Source of the DNA: Arabidopsis thaliana
Lineage: Eukaryota; Streptophyta; Magnoliopsida; Brassicales; Brassicaceae
Direction of reading: 5' to 3'
NCBI RefSeq assembly: GCF_000001735.4
Contig: NC_003075.7
Span: 4,403,001 to 4,467,000 of the forward strand
Length of the DNA: 64,000 nt
Shown: one piece after another, positions 54,526 through 64,000 of the stretch
How positions within the stretch are numbered: the first letter of the stretch is position 1
Layout: each line of letters opens with the position of its first letter
Position numbers and translations under genes: made by a program
The notes under the pieces: model-generated
The model's input: the letters and a program-made list of their open reading frames with translations, nothing else
Told to the model about the DNA's origin: nothing
The model's database searches: none

Positions 54526-56810
54526 TCCTCTTTTTTGATCCGGTACTCTGACTTGTGGTATTGCTTGCTTAACTCCTTCTCGGTTTTGAGCTTTGAAATC
54601 CGGTGGTTCCTCTTTGATTAAGCAAGAGTTGGAGATTCTTCTTCTCCATGATAGGTGGTGTTAATACCAATGGTGCTGGTTCACTCTGGTTTTGACTTTG
54701 GTTCATGAGTTTCTCATCTTCGGTAAGTCGTCGCCTTTATGTTCCATTTGTTCTTTGTTGGTACCTGCAAGTTCATCAACACTTTTGGGAAAAAACAAGT
54801 GTATTAAAACAGTCATGGGATCACTATAACCAGGTAAAACAATTCTGGTTTAAACCATTTCTTTTCTACCAAGTGTAACACAAAGTGATTCAGAAAGTAC
54901 ATCACAAAGTAGGTCAGCTACTTGATATGTCTTAAGACAAGAAATTAGTTCCATAGACTTATGTAAGGAATGTACTTTTTTCTCACACTCTTCAGGGATT
55001 AACACGTTTATGATCACATCATTCGAACTGTTAAAAACAATTGGAAGTAATGGGTTACTTACTTGACTTAGATCCTCAATGAGTGTATCTTTCGGAGTCA
55101 ACACGATTTGTTGATTTAATGGCTGGTCCGGTGGTTCTTCTTGCAGCAAAATATTGTTGGTCACAATTTCATCCTCTTTAGTGATAGATTCGCATAGAAA
55201 ACATTTTGGATATTGCTGCAAAACATTATTCATTGTTGATCTCTCCGTTGGATCTACTTGTATCTCCTTATTACCTACATGTGTCTCTACACTTTTGGCA
55301 CAAGACAAGTGTATTAAGGTAGTCATGGGATGTTCATAAATATAATCAATTATGTTACTTTGAACCTTTTCATGTGTTAGACTAGAATCCACTAGTTATT
55401 TGCTTTGATCCGAGAGTAAGCTTAACGTCGTTATGGCTTCTTTTTGATCATCGCAAATCTCCTTGGAACCTGAACCTTCACTAGCACTCAAAGACAACAT
55501 CAAGTGCATTATACTTGAAATTGAAATGATACAAATAGAGTACTTAAAACTTCTTTCGAATATAAGATAATGCCAATATAGATAGTAAGTTTCGCTTACT
55601 TGTGTACCATGAATGGTATTTGGTATCAAGTTAGCTTTTATGTGAGGGATCTTAGAGGCAAGATCAGCTGGTGCTAAACATGGTTGTATCACACGTGCTT
55701 TGAGGGCTGCTTGATCATACATCTTATTTCGCCAAACTTGTGATGATGTTGTTTCCGAAAGTTGTTCCTCAAGACTTATGTCATTCTCAACATCTTTTGG
55801 AGTTGTTACCTTGTGGCCTACTTCTTTAGATGTGGCATCCATGTTATGACATAAACTTGCATTAATAACCTTTGGCAAAGACAAGTGCATTAATCTAGAA
55901 TTGAGAATTTCTAAACTTGAATTACTAGGCAATCATTGGAGCTAGATGCATTCACTTTCAGCTCTAGTGATGTGGCATCTTCTACTTGTCTTTTAGAGCA
56001 AGTTGCAACAAAATGTCCCTTCTTATGACATCTATAACATGTTTAGAGCAAGTTGCAGTAAAATGTCCCTTCTTATGACATTATAACATGTTGGTTCATT
56101 TGATTTTAAAGAATCATAGGACTTACCTTGCTTTAGTTTAGCATGTGGTTCAACATGTAGCTCAAGTACCGGTATGGGGCTTGTGACTTCTTTTGCACAT
56201 TTACCGATCTCATTCTTCTTGGCGGAGCTTGATTCGCAATTTGATTGGAACTAACACGTTGATGTGTAGTGTTCTCTCGGCTTAGTTCCTTTGGATGGTA
56301 AGTGTGTCGACCATGTTGGAGAAGACTGTGTGGTGCATATCGCTCCCTCATAAGCAACTTTAGTTGTCCCCACGTTTTGAGTGATTGCTCCTTATACCAC
56401 AGTCTATCTTTCTCTTCTCGATTCCCAATGTTTTGCGTTTCCCATGAGTTGTTCAAGACAATAGTAGAGCTGCTCTTCTTTAGGAATGGAATAGTACTTA
56501 AAGTACTTATCCATGTTGAGTTCCCATTGTAGATACTCCCTCTCACGTCCTGAAAACTCAAAAGATTCAGGTCCAAAATACTCATAACCATAGTCTAGAG
56601 ATGACCTTAGTTTTGTTTTGTAGGTTTGGATGGGATTGGATAGTAGTGGGTCTCGACGAGTGCCACGTTTCAGCTCGCCTCCTCTAAGATTACTGACTCT
56701 TGAATCTCTCTTAGCTAGGTAATCACGTCTATCATGGGGATATGGTTTACGCCACATTGATGTTCTGATGAGATCCTCACAAGGACTCGACACTCTTAAG
56801 TTGAGCAATG
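54526..56810 (-). pseudogene. gag-type region of a chromovirus-like gypsy element, decayed
   Basis: Read downward from 56808: SPCEDLIRTSMWRKPYPHDR, RRDPLLSNPIQTYKTKLR and a retrotransposon-gag segment (SFEFSGREREYLQWELNMDK, YYSIPKEEQLYYCLEQLMGN), then SLKTWGQLKLLMRERYAPHS in another frame. A CCHC zinc knuckle CYRCHKKGHFVATC follows at about 55998-56043, and a long spacer protein (55932-54850) with several frameshifts and stops. The gag order and CCHC knuckle fit Ty3/gypsy chromoviruses. No protease or RT follows it on this strand, so it is not continuous with the pol at 57345-59910. Confidence 0.72.
55992..56090 (-). repeat. 50-bp tandem duplication over the zinc-knuckle codons
   Basis: Units 55992-56041 and 56042-56090 are nearly identical (the second is one base shorter). 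The duplication repeats the CYRCHKKGHF codons, and the one-base difference shifts the frame. Confidence 0.85.
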
Positions 56811-57344
56811 GATAGTGGTAGCTGTGAAGCCGTGATGATGGATAGATTTGAATGAATCGATGGATATCAAAGAAGCTTGCGGAAGGGCTTCAAGATATCG
56901 AGACTTAGATCCTTTGGATATGCGCACCAAAAGAGACTAAGGATTTTGCTGGATATACACACCAACAAGATGATCTTCTTAAAAAAGGTTTTTGATTAAA
57001 AGAAAGATAAGTTCTCAAAAGAGAATACAAGAGTATATAAAGAGAAGGAGAAGAGAAGCTGAAGAGGCAAGTCTTAGAACATACTTCAAGGCTGCCTAGA
57101 ACACAACAGTAATTAAAAACAAAGTTTGAAATTCAAAATAAACCCTTCAACTACTAAGGCCACGAAATTGTCTCTTTATTTTAGTGGGTTTGGGCCTTGA
57201 ATCATCAAAATTGATTATATGAAGTGAAAACATAAGCCTCATTAAAAACCTTCCTTTGGAAAACCCAGTGGGACAAAACCAAAGGCAGGGAAAAAGAGCA
57301 CTCATGAATCACTTATCCATCTTGATGAGGTCCTTGAGCTTAGA
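56811..57344 (-). other. LTR/leader between gypsy pol and gag fragments
   Basis: Non-coding. It contains the block CATTAAAAACC...GGGACAAAACC (57238-57290), like 54050-54110, and a TATATAAAG/CTTTATATA stretch (57033-57042). It lies directly after the integrase stop of one element and directly before the gag of the next, the position of a shared or recombined LTR. LTR edges are not identifiable. Confidence 0.5.
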
Positions 57345-59267
57345 TCAAAACAAAGAGGTAGTGATTTGGCTCAAGTCATTTGGTCGGTCCCAAATGTGGT
57401 TAAGCATCCCGCCAATGGCATGGTTGAATACCTTAGCTCTAGAACGAGTCATTGGGACGGTCGATGTGACAAGAACATCCTCCGCTACAAGCTTCTCCTC
57501 AGCTACAAGCTCATCCTCAGCTACAAGCTTACCTCCTTCCTCAGCTACAAGCTCACGTTCAAGCTCCGGTTCATGCTCCATATCCTTAATGTTGTCCATG
57601 ATCATATCATCCCCTCCCTCTTGAAAAGGATTTGACCTCAAATCCGGTTCATCTGCAATAAAAGGTACCAAGTCAGAAACATTAAAGCTAGAACTCACAT
57701 TATACTTACCTTGCAAATCGAGTTGATAGGCATTGTCGTTGATCCGTTTGATTATCTTGAATGGACCGTCTATTCTTGGCATGAGTTTGGACTTCCTTTG
57801 AGCTCGAAACCTCTCCTTTCTTAAATGAATCCACACCATATCTCCAACTTCGAAGATTTGTTCTCGTCTCCCTTTATTAGCTTGCTTAGCATAGAGTTTG
57901 GTCTTTTCTTCTATGTTTCTCCTCGCATTCTCATGGATATGTTGCACTAGCTCAGCCTTCTTTTTACCATCAATACTTACTCTTTCACTCAAAGGCAAAG
58001 GGATTAGATCCAAAGGTGAGATGGGGTTGAACCAATAAACAATTTGAAAAGGAGAATACTTAGAAGCAGAATGCACGACATGATTATATGCAAATTCAAT
58101 ATGTGGTAAGCATTCTTCCCAAGTTTTAATGTTCTTTTTAATCAATGCACGCAAGAGAGTACCTAAGGTTCTATTAACCACTTCAGTTTGACCATCAGTT
58201 TGCGGATGACATGTAGTAGAGAATAACAGCTTAGTTCCTAACTTAGACCACAATGTTCTCCAAAAGTAACTAAGAAACTTAGTATCTCTATCCGAAACTA
58301 TGGACCTAGGCATCCCATGCAAACGAACTATCTCTTTAAAGAATAGATTAGCTACATGCAATGCATCATCAGTTTTATGACAAGCAATGAAATGAGCCAT
58401 CTTAGAAAATCTATCAACCACAACAAAGATAGAATCATTTCCTGTTCTAGTCCTAGGCAATCCCATCACAAAATCCATTGAAATATCATTCCAGGGATGA
58501 GTAGGAATAGGTAAAGGAGTATACAAACCGATGGGCTGAACCTTAGATTTGGCTTGCTTACAAGTATTACATCTCCCACAAATTCTTTCAACATCACGTT
58601 TCATGTGCGGCCAATGGAAATGTTCTTTCATGACTTCCAACGTCTTAGCAATGCCAAAGTGTCCCATTAGTCCACCTCCATGAACTTCCCTGACAAATAG
58701 ATCTCGTAGAGAGCAGTTAGGAACACACAAACGGTTCTCATAGAAGAGAAACACGTCTTGTCTAAAATAGTGACCGAAAGCAAACTTTTCACAAGCTTTA
58801 TAAACCTCGTGAAAATCATGGTCAGTTTCATAAAGTTCTTTTATTTGTTCAAAACCCATAAGCTTAACATTAAGAGTAGAGAGTAGGGTGTACCTCCGGG
58901 ATAATGCATCAGCGACTACATTATCCTTATCTTTTTTGTACTTGATGACGTAGGGAAATGTCTCAATAAACTCAAACCACCTCGCATGTCTCTTGTTAAG
59001 TTTCTGTTGTCCCTTCAAGTGTTTTAGCGATTCATGATCAGTGTGAATGACGAACTCCTTAGACCATAGGTAGTGTTGCCACGTTTGGAGAGCTCGGACC
59101 AAGGCGTACAGCTCCTTGTCATAGGTTGGGTATTTTAGCGTAGCTCCTCCAAGTTTCTCACTGAAAAAGGCAATAGGCTTTTGATCTTGCATTAGAACAG
59201 CTCCAATACCTATACCTGATGCATCACACTCAATCTCAAACGTTTTAAGAAAGTCAGGCAATATCAA
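57345..59267 (-). CDS. RNase H and integrase of a chromovirus-like gypsy element, 640 open codons
   Basis: The longest uninterrupted enzyme frame in the window. RNase [38 protein letters not shown] and [13 protein letters not shown], all acidic catalytic positions present. Integrase: HH-CC zinc domain ([32 protein letters not shown]), first Asp ([14 protein letters not shown]), second Asp ([12 protein letters not shown]), Glu in [13 protein letters not shown], then a GPY/F-like [13 protein letters not shown]. No chromodomain follows. The tail ([11 protein letters not shown]) carries LVAE(E/D) repeats and TRSRAKVFN. It starts mid-protein because RT (59268-59910) is broken. Lineage could be CRM- or Reina-like; not resolved here. 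Confidence 0.88.
   Translation of the reverse strand: MILPDFLKTFEIECDASGIGIGAVLMQDQKPIAFFSEKLGGATLKYPTYDKELYALVRALQTWQHYLWSKEFVIHTDHESLKHLKGQQKLNKRHARWFEFIETFPYVIKYKKDKDNVVADALSRRYTLLSTLNVKLMGFEQIKELYETDHDFHEVYKACEKFAFGHYFRQDVFLFYENRLCVPNCSLRDLFVREVHGGGLMGHFGIAKTLEVMKEHFHWPHMKRDVERICGRCNTCKQAKSKVQPIGLYTPLPIPTHPWNDISMDFVMGLPRTRTGNDSIFVVVDRFSKMAHFIACHKTDDALHVANLFFKEIVRLHGMPRSIVSDRDTKFLSYFWRTLWSKLGTKLLFSTTCHPQTDGQTEVVNRTLGTLLRALIKKNIKTWEECLPHIEFAYNHVVHSASKYSPFQIVYWFNPISPLDLIPLPLSERVSIDGKKKAELVQHIHENARRNIEEKTKLYAKQANKGRREQIFEVGDMVWIHLRKERFRAQRKSKLMPRIDGPFKIIKRINDNAYQLDLQGKYNVSSSFNVSDLVPFIADEPDLRSNPFQEGGDDMIMDNIKDMEHEPELERELVAEEGGKLVAEDELVAEEKLVAEDVLVTSTVPMTRSRAKVFNHAIGGMLNHIWDRPNDLSQITTSLF
57470..57565 (-). 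repeat. Short tandem repeats encoding LVAE units
   Basis: CTCAGCTACAAGCT-type units of about 18 bp recur around five times and encode [18 protein letters not shown]. This is a young expansion in the integrase tail. Confidence 0.75.
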
Positions 59268-59910
59268 AACAGGTGCATTGGTTAGTTTATCCTTGAGAGA
59301 CTGAAATGCTTCTTCTTGTGCTTCCTCCTATTTGAATCCTACATCCTTTTTGATAACCTCGGTGAGTGGTGCGGCAATGGTACTAAAGTCCTTGACAAAT
59401 CTCCTATAAAATCCAGCAAGGCCATGAAAACTCCTTACTTCTCCCACAGTCTTTGGACTCGGCCAATCTTTAATAACCTTAACTTTCTCTTCGTCAACCT
59501 TAACTCCATCTGCACTCACAACAAAGCCAAAAAACACAAGATTATCCGTGCAAAAGGTGCATTTCTTTAGGTTGGCATAGAGTTCCTCTTTTCTAAGGAC
59601 ATTCAAAACAGAATCTAAATGCTCTATATGCTCTCTCAAGCTTTTGCTGTAAACTAAGATGTCATCAAAGTAAACTACAACAAATATCCCAATGAATGCT
59701 CTTAGAACATGATTCATCAACCTCATGAATGTACTAGGTGCATTAGTTAATCCAAATGGCATGACTAGCCACTCATATAACCCATGTTTAGTTTTAAATG
59801 CAGTTTTCCATTCATCTCCCTCTCTCATCCTAATACTTAACCGTTATATTGTTGATGGCTCTGCAATCAACACACATTCTCCAGCTGCCATCCGCACTTA
59901 CATACTTTTC
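59268..59910 (-). pseudogene. Reverse transcriptase of the gypsy element (deleted and interrupted)
   Basis: Minus-strand reading from about 59910: [20 protein letters not shown], then KY-stop and an immediate jump to [20 protein letters not shown]. The intervening ~30 codons (the usual RHPIPRLDDML...YHQI part) are deleted. The rest (59328-59828) is open: [20 protein letters not shown], catalytic [32 protein letters not shown] stop near 59327 separates it from the RNase H-integrase frame. The N-terminal end abuts the M28-peptidase relic at about 59930. Confidence 0.88.
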
Positions 59911-59931
59911 ATGGATACCCTAAGTCAGGTA

Positions 59932-61150
59932 AGTCTAGTGGTTTATGCAAACTATGGACGAGTGGAAGATTTCGTGAGACTCAAGAAAGATATGGGTGTG
60001 AATGTCTCTGGAGCCGTTGTAATCGCGAGGTACGGTCAGATATACAAAGTAGACATTGTGAACAACGCTTACGAGGCAGGAGCTGTCGGTGTTGTGATAT
60101 ATACAAACAAGAGAGATTACGGTGGAGATGAGTGGTTTCCGGCGAGTAAATGGATGCCACCGAGTGGGTTTCAAGTTGGTACTGTTTATAATGGGTTAGG
60201 TGATCCAACGACTCCTGGATGGGCAAGTGTTGATGGGTGTGAGAGATTATCCGACGAGGCGGTTGAATTGAGCGGTGATGTTCCGCTTATACCGTCGTTG
60301 CCTGTCTCAGCTGCTGATGCTGAAGTGATTCTGAAGACAATTGTTGGAGATGTGGGGCCTGGACCTGGGATCTTGAACCTGAGCTACATAGTGAGTGAGT
60401 TTGTGTTTCAGATGATATGTGTTACTTACTTAGATTTGAGTTTTGTTGGGTCTTTGTTTCAGGGGGAAACTGTGATAAGAGAGCACGTGTGAGATGAATA
60501 GGCACTTGGGAAGAGCCAAACAGAAGCATGAGAAGAATTCAGAGTATAAATAGAGATAGAGAGCAAACATAGAGAACTATCCTGCGTGATCATATTGATG
60601 TTGTGAGTAGAATTAGGGCTTATGTGCTTTGTTCTTAGGAGATAAGATTGGAGAACTGTAACTCCAAGCTTACCGATTTAGAGTTTGTTTCATTGTAATT
60701 GGGATTTTAAGGATAAGAAAGAGAGATTCATAGTTTCATTCTTATCAAACTGTTATAGCCAAGATTCAGAATGTTATTGGAGTGATTGAGGGAGAAGAAG
60801 AGCCTGATAGGTACATGTTCAATAGTGAGTGGCAATAGACTTCTGATTGTAGTAACTAACTAGGGATTGTATATGAATGGATTGGTTAGATATGTGATTC
60901 TTCGAAACCATAGAGACACTTGGACTTTCAGAGCTGTTGATCCGAACAGTGGCACTGCGGTACTTATGGAGGCGAGTAAAAGTTATCTGCAACATGTATT
61001 TGGTGAAAGTTTTCAATGTTTTCATTGCAATGAGAGATTTTTGAAACAATTGTAGATTGCACAAAGACTAGATAAGCTGCAGAAAAGAGGATGGAAGCCT
61101 CGAAGGACGATTATTCTGTGTAATTGGGATGCTGAGGAGTATGGCTTGGT
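59932..61150 (+). pseudogene. AMP1/LAMP1-like M28 peptidase (glutamate carboxypeptidase family), partial
   Basis: Exon 1 remnant (59938-60390) encodes a PA domain (VVYANYGRVEDFVRLKKDMG, AVVIARYGQIYK, EAGAVGVVIYTNKRDYGGDE, SGFQVGTVYNGLGDPTTPGW). Introns are still recognisable: 60391-60462, 60811-60889 and 60972-61055 (GC-AG). Exons give [43 protein letters not shown] (M28 zinc His and Asp region) and [17 protein letters not shown] (catalytic and zinc Glu pair). The 5' part before PA and everything after EEYGLV are missing, and a solo LTR (60473-60747) interrupts exon 2. This family processes or modulates peptides at the ER in plants (AMP1). The relic cannot encode a peptidase. Confidence 0.85.
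60473..60747. mobile_element. Solo LTR (275 bp) with perfect 5-bp target duplication
   Basis: The LTR starts TGATAAGAGAGC and ends CATTCTTATCA (inverted ends TGATAAG/CTTATCA). AACTG flanks it on both sides (60468-60472, 60748-60752). Removing it restores the peptidase exon reading. It contains a TATAAATAG-like box (about 60544-60552). It has the length and form of a Copia-type LTR; family not identified. Transcription direction is probably plus. Confidence 0.88.
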
Positions 61151-61349
61151 CTCTAGTTTATCTGAAATATCTTATTGGCTATTCTTTTTTATTATTGTTT
61201 ACACAAACACCAGTAACATATCTCTGAAATTGCACTGGAAGCAAAATGAAAGTTGAGAAGGAACAATTTGTTTTCTTGTTTGTTCTTCATAAAATTTGGG
61301 AAGGAACAATTTTCTTCTACGATTCTTCATAAAATTTGCATTTGGTTAA
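61151..61349. other. AT-rich sequence after the peptidase relic
   Basis: Holds no gene. It includes the left 84-bp direct repeat (61252-61335). Confidence 0.5.
61252..61335 (+). repeat. 84-bp direct repeat, left copy
   Basis: Near-identical to 62716-62799, with only a handful of differences. Both contain TTTGGGAAGGAACAATTTTC and TACGATTCTTCA. Confidence 0.88.
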
Positions 61350-62530
61350 AATGTTGACGGTTATTTTTTTGTTCATGTCTTTTCATCGTAACTTTCCGCT
61401 AACAATGACGGTTATTTTTTCCGTTACTACAGTTTTATCGCAACTTTTTGTTTATATCTTTGTCATTTTAATATTGACGGTTATTTTTTGTTGTGTTTTC
61501 TAATCGCAATATTTCGTTAAAATATTTACAATTACTTTTTTAGTTAGTTTATTTTCATCGTAACTTTCTATTTATATTGACGGTTATGTTTTCCTTTAGT
61601 TTCTTCTTATCACACCTTTTTATTTGTTTCTTTTTATCGTAACTTTTTGTTATTATTGACGGTTATTTTTCCTTTTTTTTTTTATCGTCACTTTGTAAAA
61701 CTATTGACGGTTATTTTTTCTTGGTTGTGTCTCTTTATTGCAACTCTCTGTTATAATAGTGACGGTTATTTTTTTGTTGTGTCTCTTTTATCGCAACTTT
61801 CCGTTAAATATTGACGGTTATTTTTTTATTCGTATCTTTTCATCGTAGCTTTCCATTAATATTGACGATTCATTTTTTCGTTAGTGTTTTCTTAATCGCA
61901 ACTTTTTGTTAGTGACTTTTCATCATAACTTTTCATTAATATTGACTGTTATTTTTCCTTTAGTATTTTTTATAGCAAATTTTCATAAAAATATTGAAAG
62001 TTATTTTTCCTTGGTTGTGTCTGTTTATTGCAACATTCCGTTAAAATATTGACGGTTATTTTTTCGATTATTTCATTTTATCGCAACTTTCTGTTAAAAT
62101 ATTGACAGTTATTATTTTCGATCATATTTTTTCATCGTAACTTTCCGTTAACATTAACTGTTATTTTTTTCGTTTTTGTTTTTTATTGCAATTGTTTTGT
62201 AAAATTATGGACGGGTATTTTTCTTCAGTTATGTCTTTTTGTTGCAACTTTTCGATATATTATTGAGTCTTTTCATCGCACTTTTCCATTAAAATATTGT
62301 CACTTAATTACCTTTTTCGTTCATATATTTTTATTGTTACTTTTGGTTACTTATTGACAGTTATTTTTCCTGTTTGTATATTTTCTTCGTTTATTTCCGT
62401 TAAAACATTGATGATTATTTTATTAGTGTCTTTTTATCGTAGTTTTCCGTTAATATTGACGGGTTTTTTCTTTGATTGTATCTTTTTTTATTGGAATAGT
62501 AAAAAAATTGACGGTTATTTTTCCGTTTAT
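61350..62530. repeat. Minisatellite, about 22 diverged units of roughly 54 bp
   Basis: The recurring core ATTGACGGTTATTTTTT is followed by T-rich sequence and ATCGCAACTTTCCGTTAAA. Cores are at about 61350, 61404, 61470, 61576, 61655, 61702, 61758, 61811, 61860, 61939, 61992, 62048, 62100, 62150, 62207, 62352, 62406, 62455 and 62507, with more decayed ones between. Unit length varies, and single-base changes make no two units identical. Confidence 0.88.
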
Positions 62531-62619
62531 ATATATCTTTTTTTCTTAAATAATTAATAAAATTTATAATATATGATTTATTTTAAAGAAATTATTATAT
62601 AAATATATTTAAAATATTC

Positions 62620-62652
62620 CTCCCGCGATATCGAGGGGAGTCCGAGTCCTAG
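62620..62652 (+). mobile_element. Helitron-like 3' terminus (hairpin plus CTAG)
   Basis: The palindrome CTCCCGCGATATCGAGGGGAG (62620-62640, imperfect) followed nine bases later by CTAG|T (62649-62652). This matches the Helitron rule of a short GC hairpin about 10 bp before CTRR and insertion before T. I cannot find a convincing TC 5' end. Confidence 0.45.
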
Positions 62653-62715
62653 TAGTAACAAAAATTAAAAAATAAACAAATTATTTTCTAAATTAAATAT
62701 TAAACAAACATGGAC

Positions 62716-62799
62716 GTTGAGAATGAACAATTTGTTTTCCCGTTTATTCTTCATCAAATTTGGGAAGGAACAATTTTCTTTTACGATTCTTCAAAAAAT
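62716..62799 (+). repeat. 84-bp direct repeat, right copy
   Basis: Partner of 61252-61335. Together they bracket the minisatellite and the Helitron-like terminus. Confidence 0.88.
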
Positions 62800-63012
62800 A
62801 AGGAATGATTAGGAGTAGTGTAGTGTTCACATGTTACAATTTGGAAAAAAAATTACTGCTGAATGGTGAAAAAAAAGAGAAACAATAATGCCTATTCCTT
62901 TCCTAAAATGTGGTCACCAATCGGACCCAATATATATGAGATCTTATCCTCTCCCACTTTTTTCATTTTCATCGAACTGAGAAACGAAGCCAAAACATTG
63001 GGTGAAAAGATT
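62800..63012 (-). other. Probable 3' UTR/downstream region of the minus-strand gene
   Basis: AT-rich, non-coding, directly after the stop at 63013. No other gene seen. Confidence 0.4.
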
Positions 63013-63860
63013 TTAAGTACACTTTTGATTTATTAAATGTTGAGGTTGTTGTCCTCTCTGGAATTTTTGTTGCATCCTCTGTTGTTGATCTTCTAAATCT
63101 CTAGCGAATTGTTCAAGATTCGAGTCAGCACAACCGGTATCGTATCGTAGACCAGGAGGTTCTGATTGTGGTGTTTCAGCAAACGGTGATGGATTGATCA
63201 AAGAAGAAACTGTTTCTTCTATAGAAGCTAAATCATTAGACCCATTAATCCACTGATCACAACTTTGATCTTCATCATTAGGTTTCTGCACCTCTGTTAC
63301 TAAAAAAAAAACATAATTAAAAGACTAATCTTAACTAGAAAGAGAGTGGTTTCTTAAACGACGTACCTGGTGCATCAACCAGATCGCTTAAACAAAGGAA
63401 TGAATCTCTTATATTAGCAAAATCATCAGTCTCGAACCACTGATCAAAAGTTTGGTCTTCATCATGATGATGATCATTAGGTTCTTGCAACTTTGTTACT
63501 ACACAATACATAAATTCAAAAAAAACAATGTCTTCTTCATAAACAGATTTAAAGTAATAATAATCTTAAGGATACACAAAAGGGTTTATCTCTAATTAAG
63601 TACCTGGTGCAGTAGTACCAACATCAAGTTGGCTTGTTCCAAACTCATGTACTCTAGAATACACCTCCTCTCGATTTTTTCCTTGACCTGAAACACATGA
63701 ATTTTATTGTTTCTGAAAAGTCAAACACACAAACGAATTCTTAAATATTTATGGGAAAAGAATAAAGTCTAACATACATAATCTATTGTTCTCAGAATAT
63801 ACTGGTGTCTGCTCATAACTCAACAAAGAGAGATTGTTTTCACAAAAAAAAAAAGAGGAA
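63013..63860 (-). CDS. 3' exons of an unidentified host gene with a duplicated exon
   Basis: I do not recognise the protein. Four minus-strand exons fit GT-AG introns, all in phase 1: an exon ending at 63778 (contains CENNLSLLSYEQTPVYSENN), 63687-63604, 63498-63367 and 63299-63013 (stop TAA). Exon 63498-63367 (VTKLQEPND...DEDQTFDQWFETDDFANI) and the start of exon 63299-63013 (VTEVQKPNDEDQSCDQWING) are similar, an exon duplication. The C-terminus is Gln-rich (DLEDQQQRMQQKFQRGQQPQ) with no catalytic motif; it resembles activation-domain tails of plant transcription factors. The 5' end lies beyond 64000 or is unseen. The frame carries no stop and codon use is ordinary. Confidence 0.65.
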
Positions 63861-64000
63861 GCAGCTTTTGGTTCAGATGAATAATGATGAACAAGGTCTC
63901 AGGTTTTTCATTAAAAAGCGGAAGATTGCGCGAATGAGAGAGAAAAGAACTAACTCTGTTGTTTAATATTCAGGTAGATTAAAAGATTCTCAGAATCTAA

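Noticed and set aside
59725..60492. A 255-codon plus-strand frame running from the gypsy RT region into the PA domain
   Set aside because: The first ~70 codons are antisense to RT (MCVDCRAINN on the minus strand). Only the part from about 59935 is the peptidase exon, so the apparent N-terminus is an artefact.
60867..61055. Short plus-strand frame reading [17 protein letters not shown]
   Set aside because: The C-terminal part is translation of the GC-AG intron 60972-61055 in the peptidase relic.
61350..62530. Centromeric satellite
   Set aside because: The period is about 54 bp, not the ~178-bp unit of Arabidopsis centromeres, and the array is short and strongly diverged.

Overview
The window looks like plant pericentromeric heterochromatin, most likely Brassicaceae and close to Arabidopsis. 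The evidence is stacked Athila-type Ty3/gypsy retrotransposons with tRNA-Asp-type primer sites, relics of chromovirus-like gypsy elements, Helitron helicase debris, and the relic of an AMP1/LAMP1-type M28 peptidase gene with plant introns. Most of the sequence is transposon. The only candidate host genes lie in the last 4 kb. The assignment is from memory of protein families; no search was run.

Region 1 (1-38946) is a four-level nest. Element I (minus strand, Athila-like) occupies 1-4851 and 33794-38946. Its integrase is split by element II (plus, 4852-33793, LTR family A, perfect 5-bp duplication GTGAT). The 3' UTR of element II is split by element III (plus, 13804-31093, LTR family B, GTTCG/GTTTG). 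The 3' UTR of element III is split by element IV (plus, 22022-28463, LTR family A, CATTT/TATTT). Each element has or had the order LTR, primer site, gag, protease, (RT, RNase H, integrase), env-position ORF, 3' UTR, polypurine tract, LTR. Element III has no RT, RNase H or integrase. An unrecognised acidic/coiled-coil ORF sits in their place, so III looks like a non-autonomous partner of family B. None of the Athila-like integrases here keeps an intact DDE triad.

Region 2 (38947-47225) is a patchwork of minus-strand LTR fragments of two other families and broken plus-strand Helitron helicase, followed by AT-rich sequence. Region 3 (47226-53143) is element VIII, a truncated family-B element that still carries RT and integrase remnants. 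Region 4 (53144-59930, minus) is chromovirus-like gypsy debris: a gag-type segment with a duplicated zinc knuckle, an LTR/leader, an open 640-codon RNase H-integrase frame, and a broken RT.

Region 5 (59932-64000) starts with the M28/PA-domain peptidase relic, interrupted by a 275-bp solo LTR with a perfect target duplication. A roughly 54-bp-period minisatellite follows, flanked by 84-bp direct repeats and ending near a Helitron-like 3' terminus. Last come the 3' exons of a minus-strand host gene with a duplicated exon. The most unusual sequence-level signal is the dense set of ACTCGACC/GGTCGAGT words in the Athila-like LTRs. They often pair as short hairpins, and the arms change in a compensatory way between LTR families A and B.
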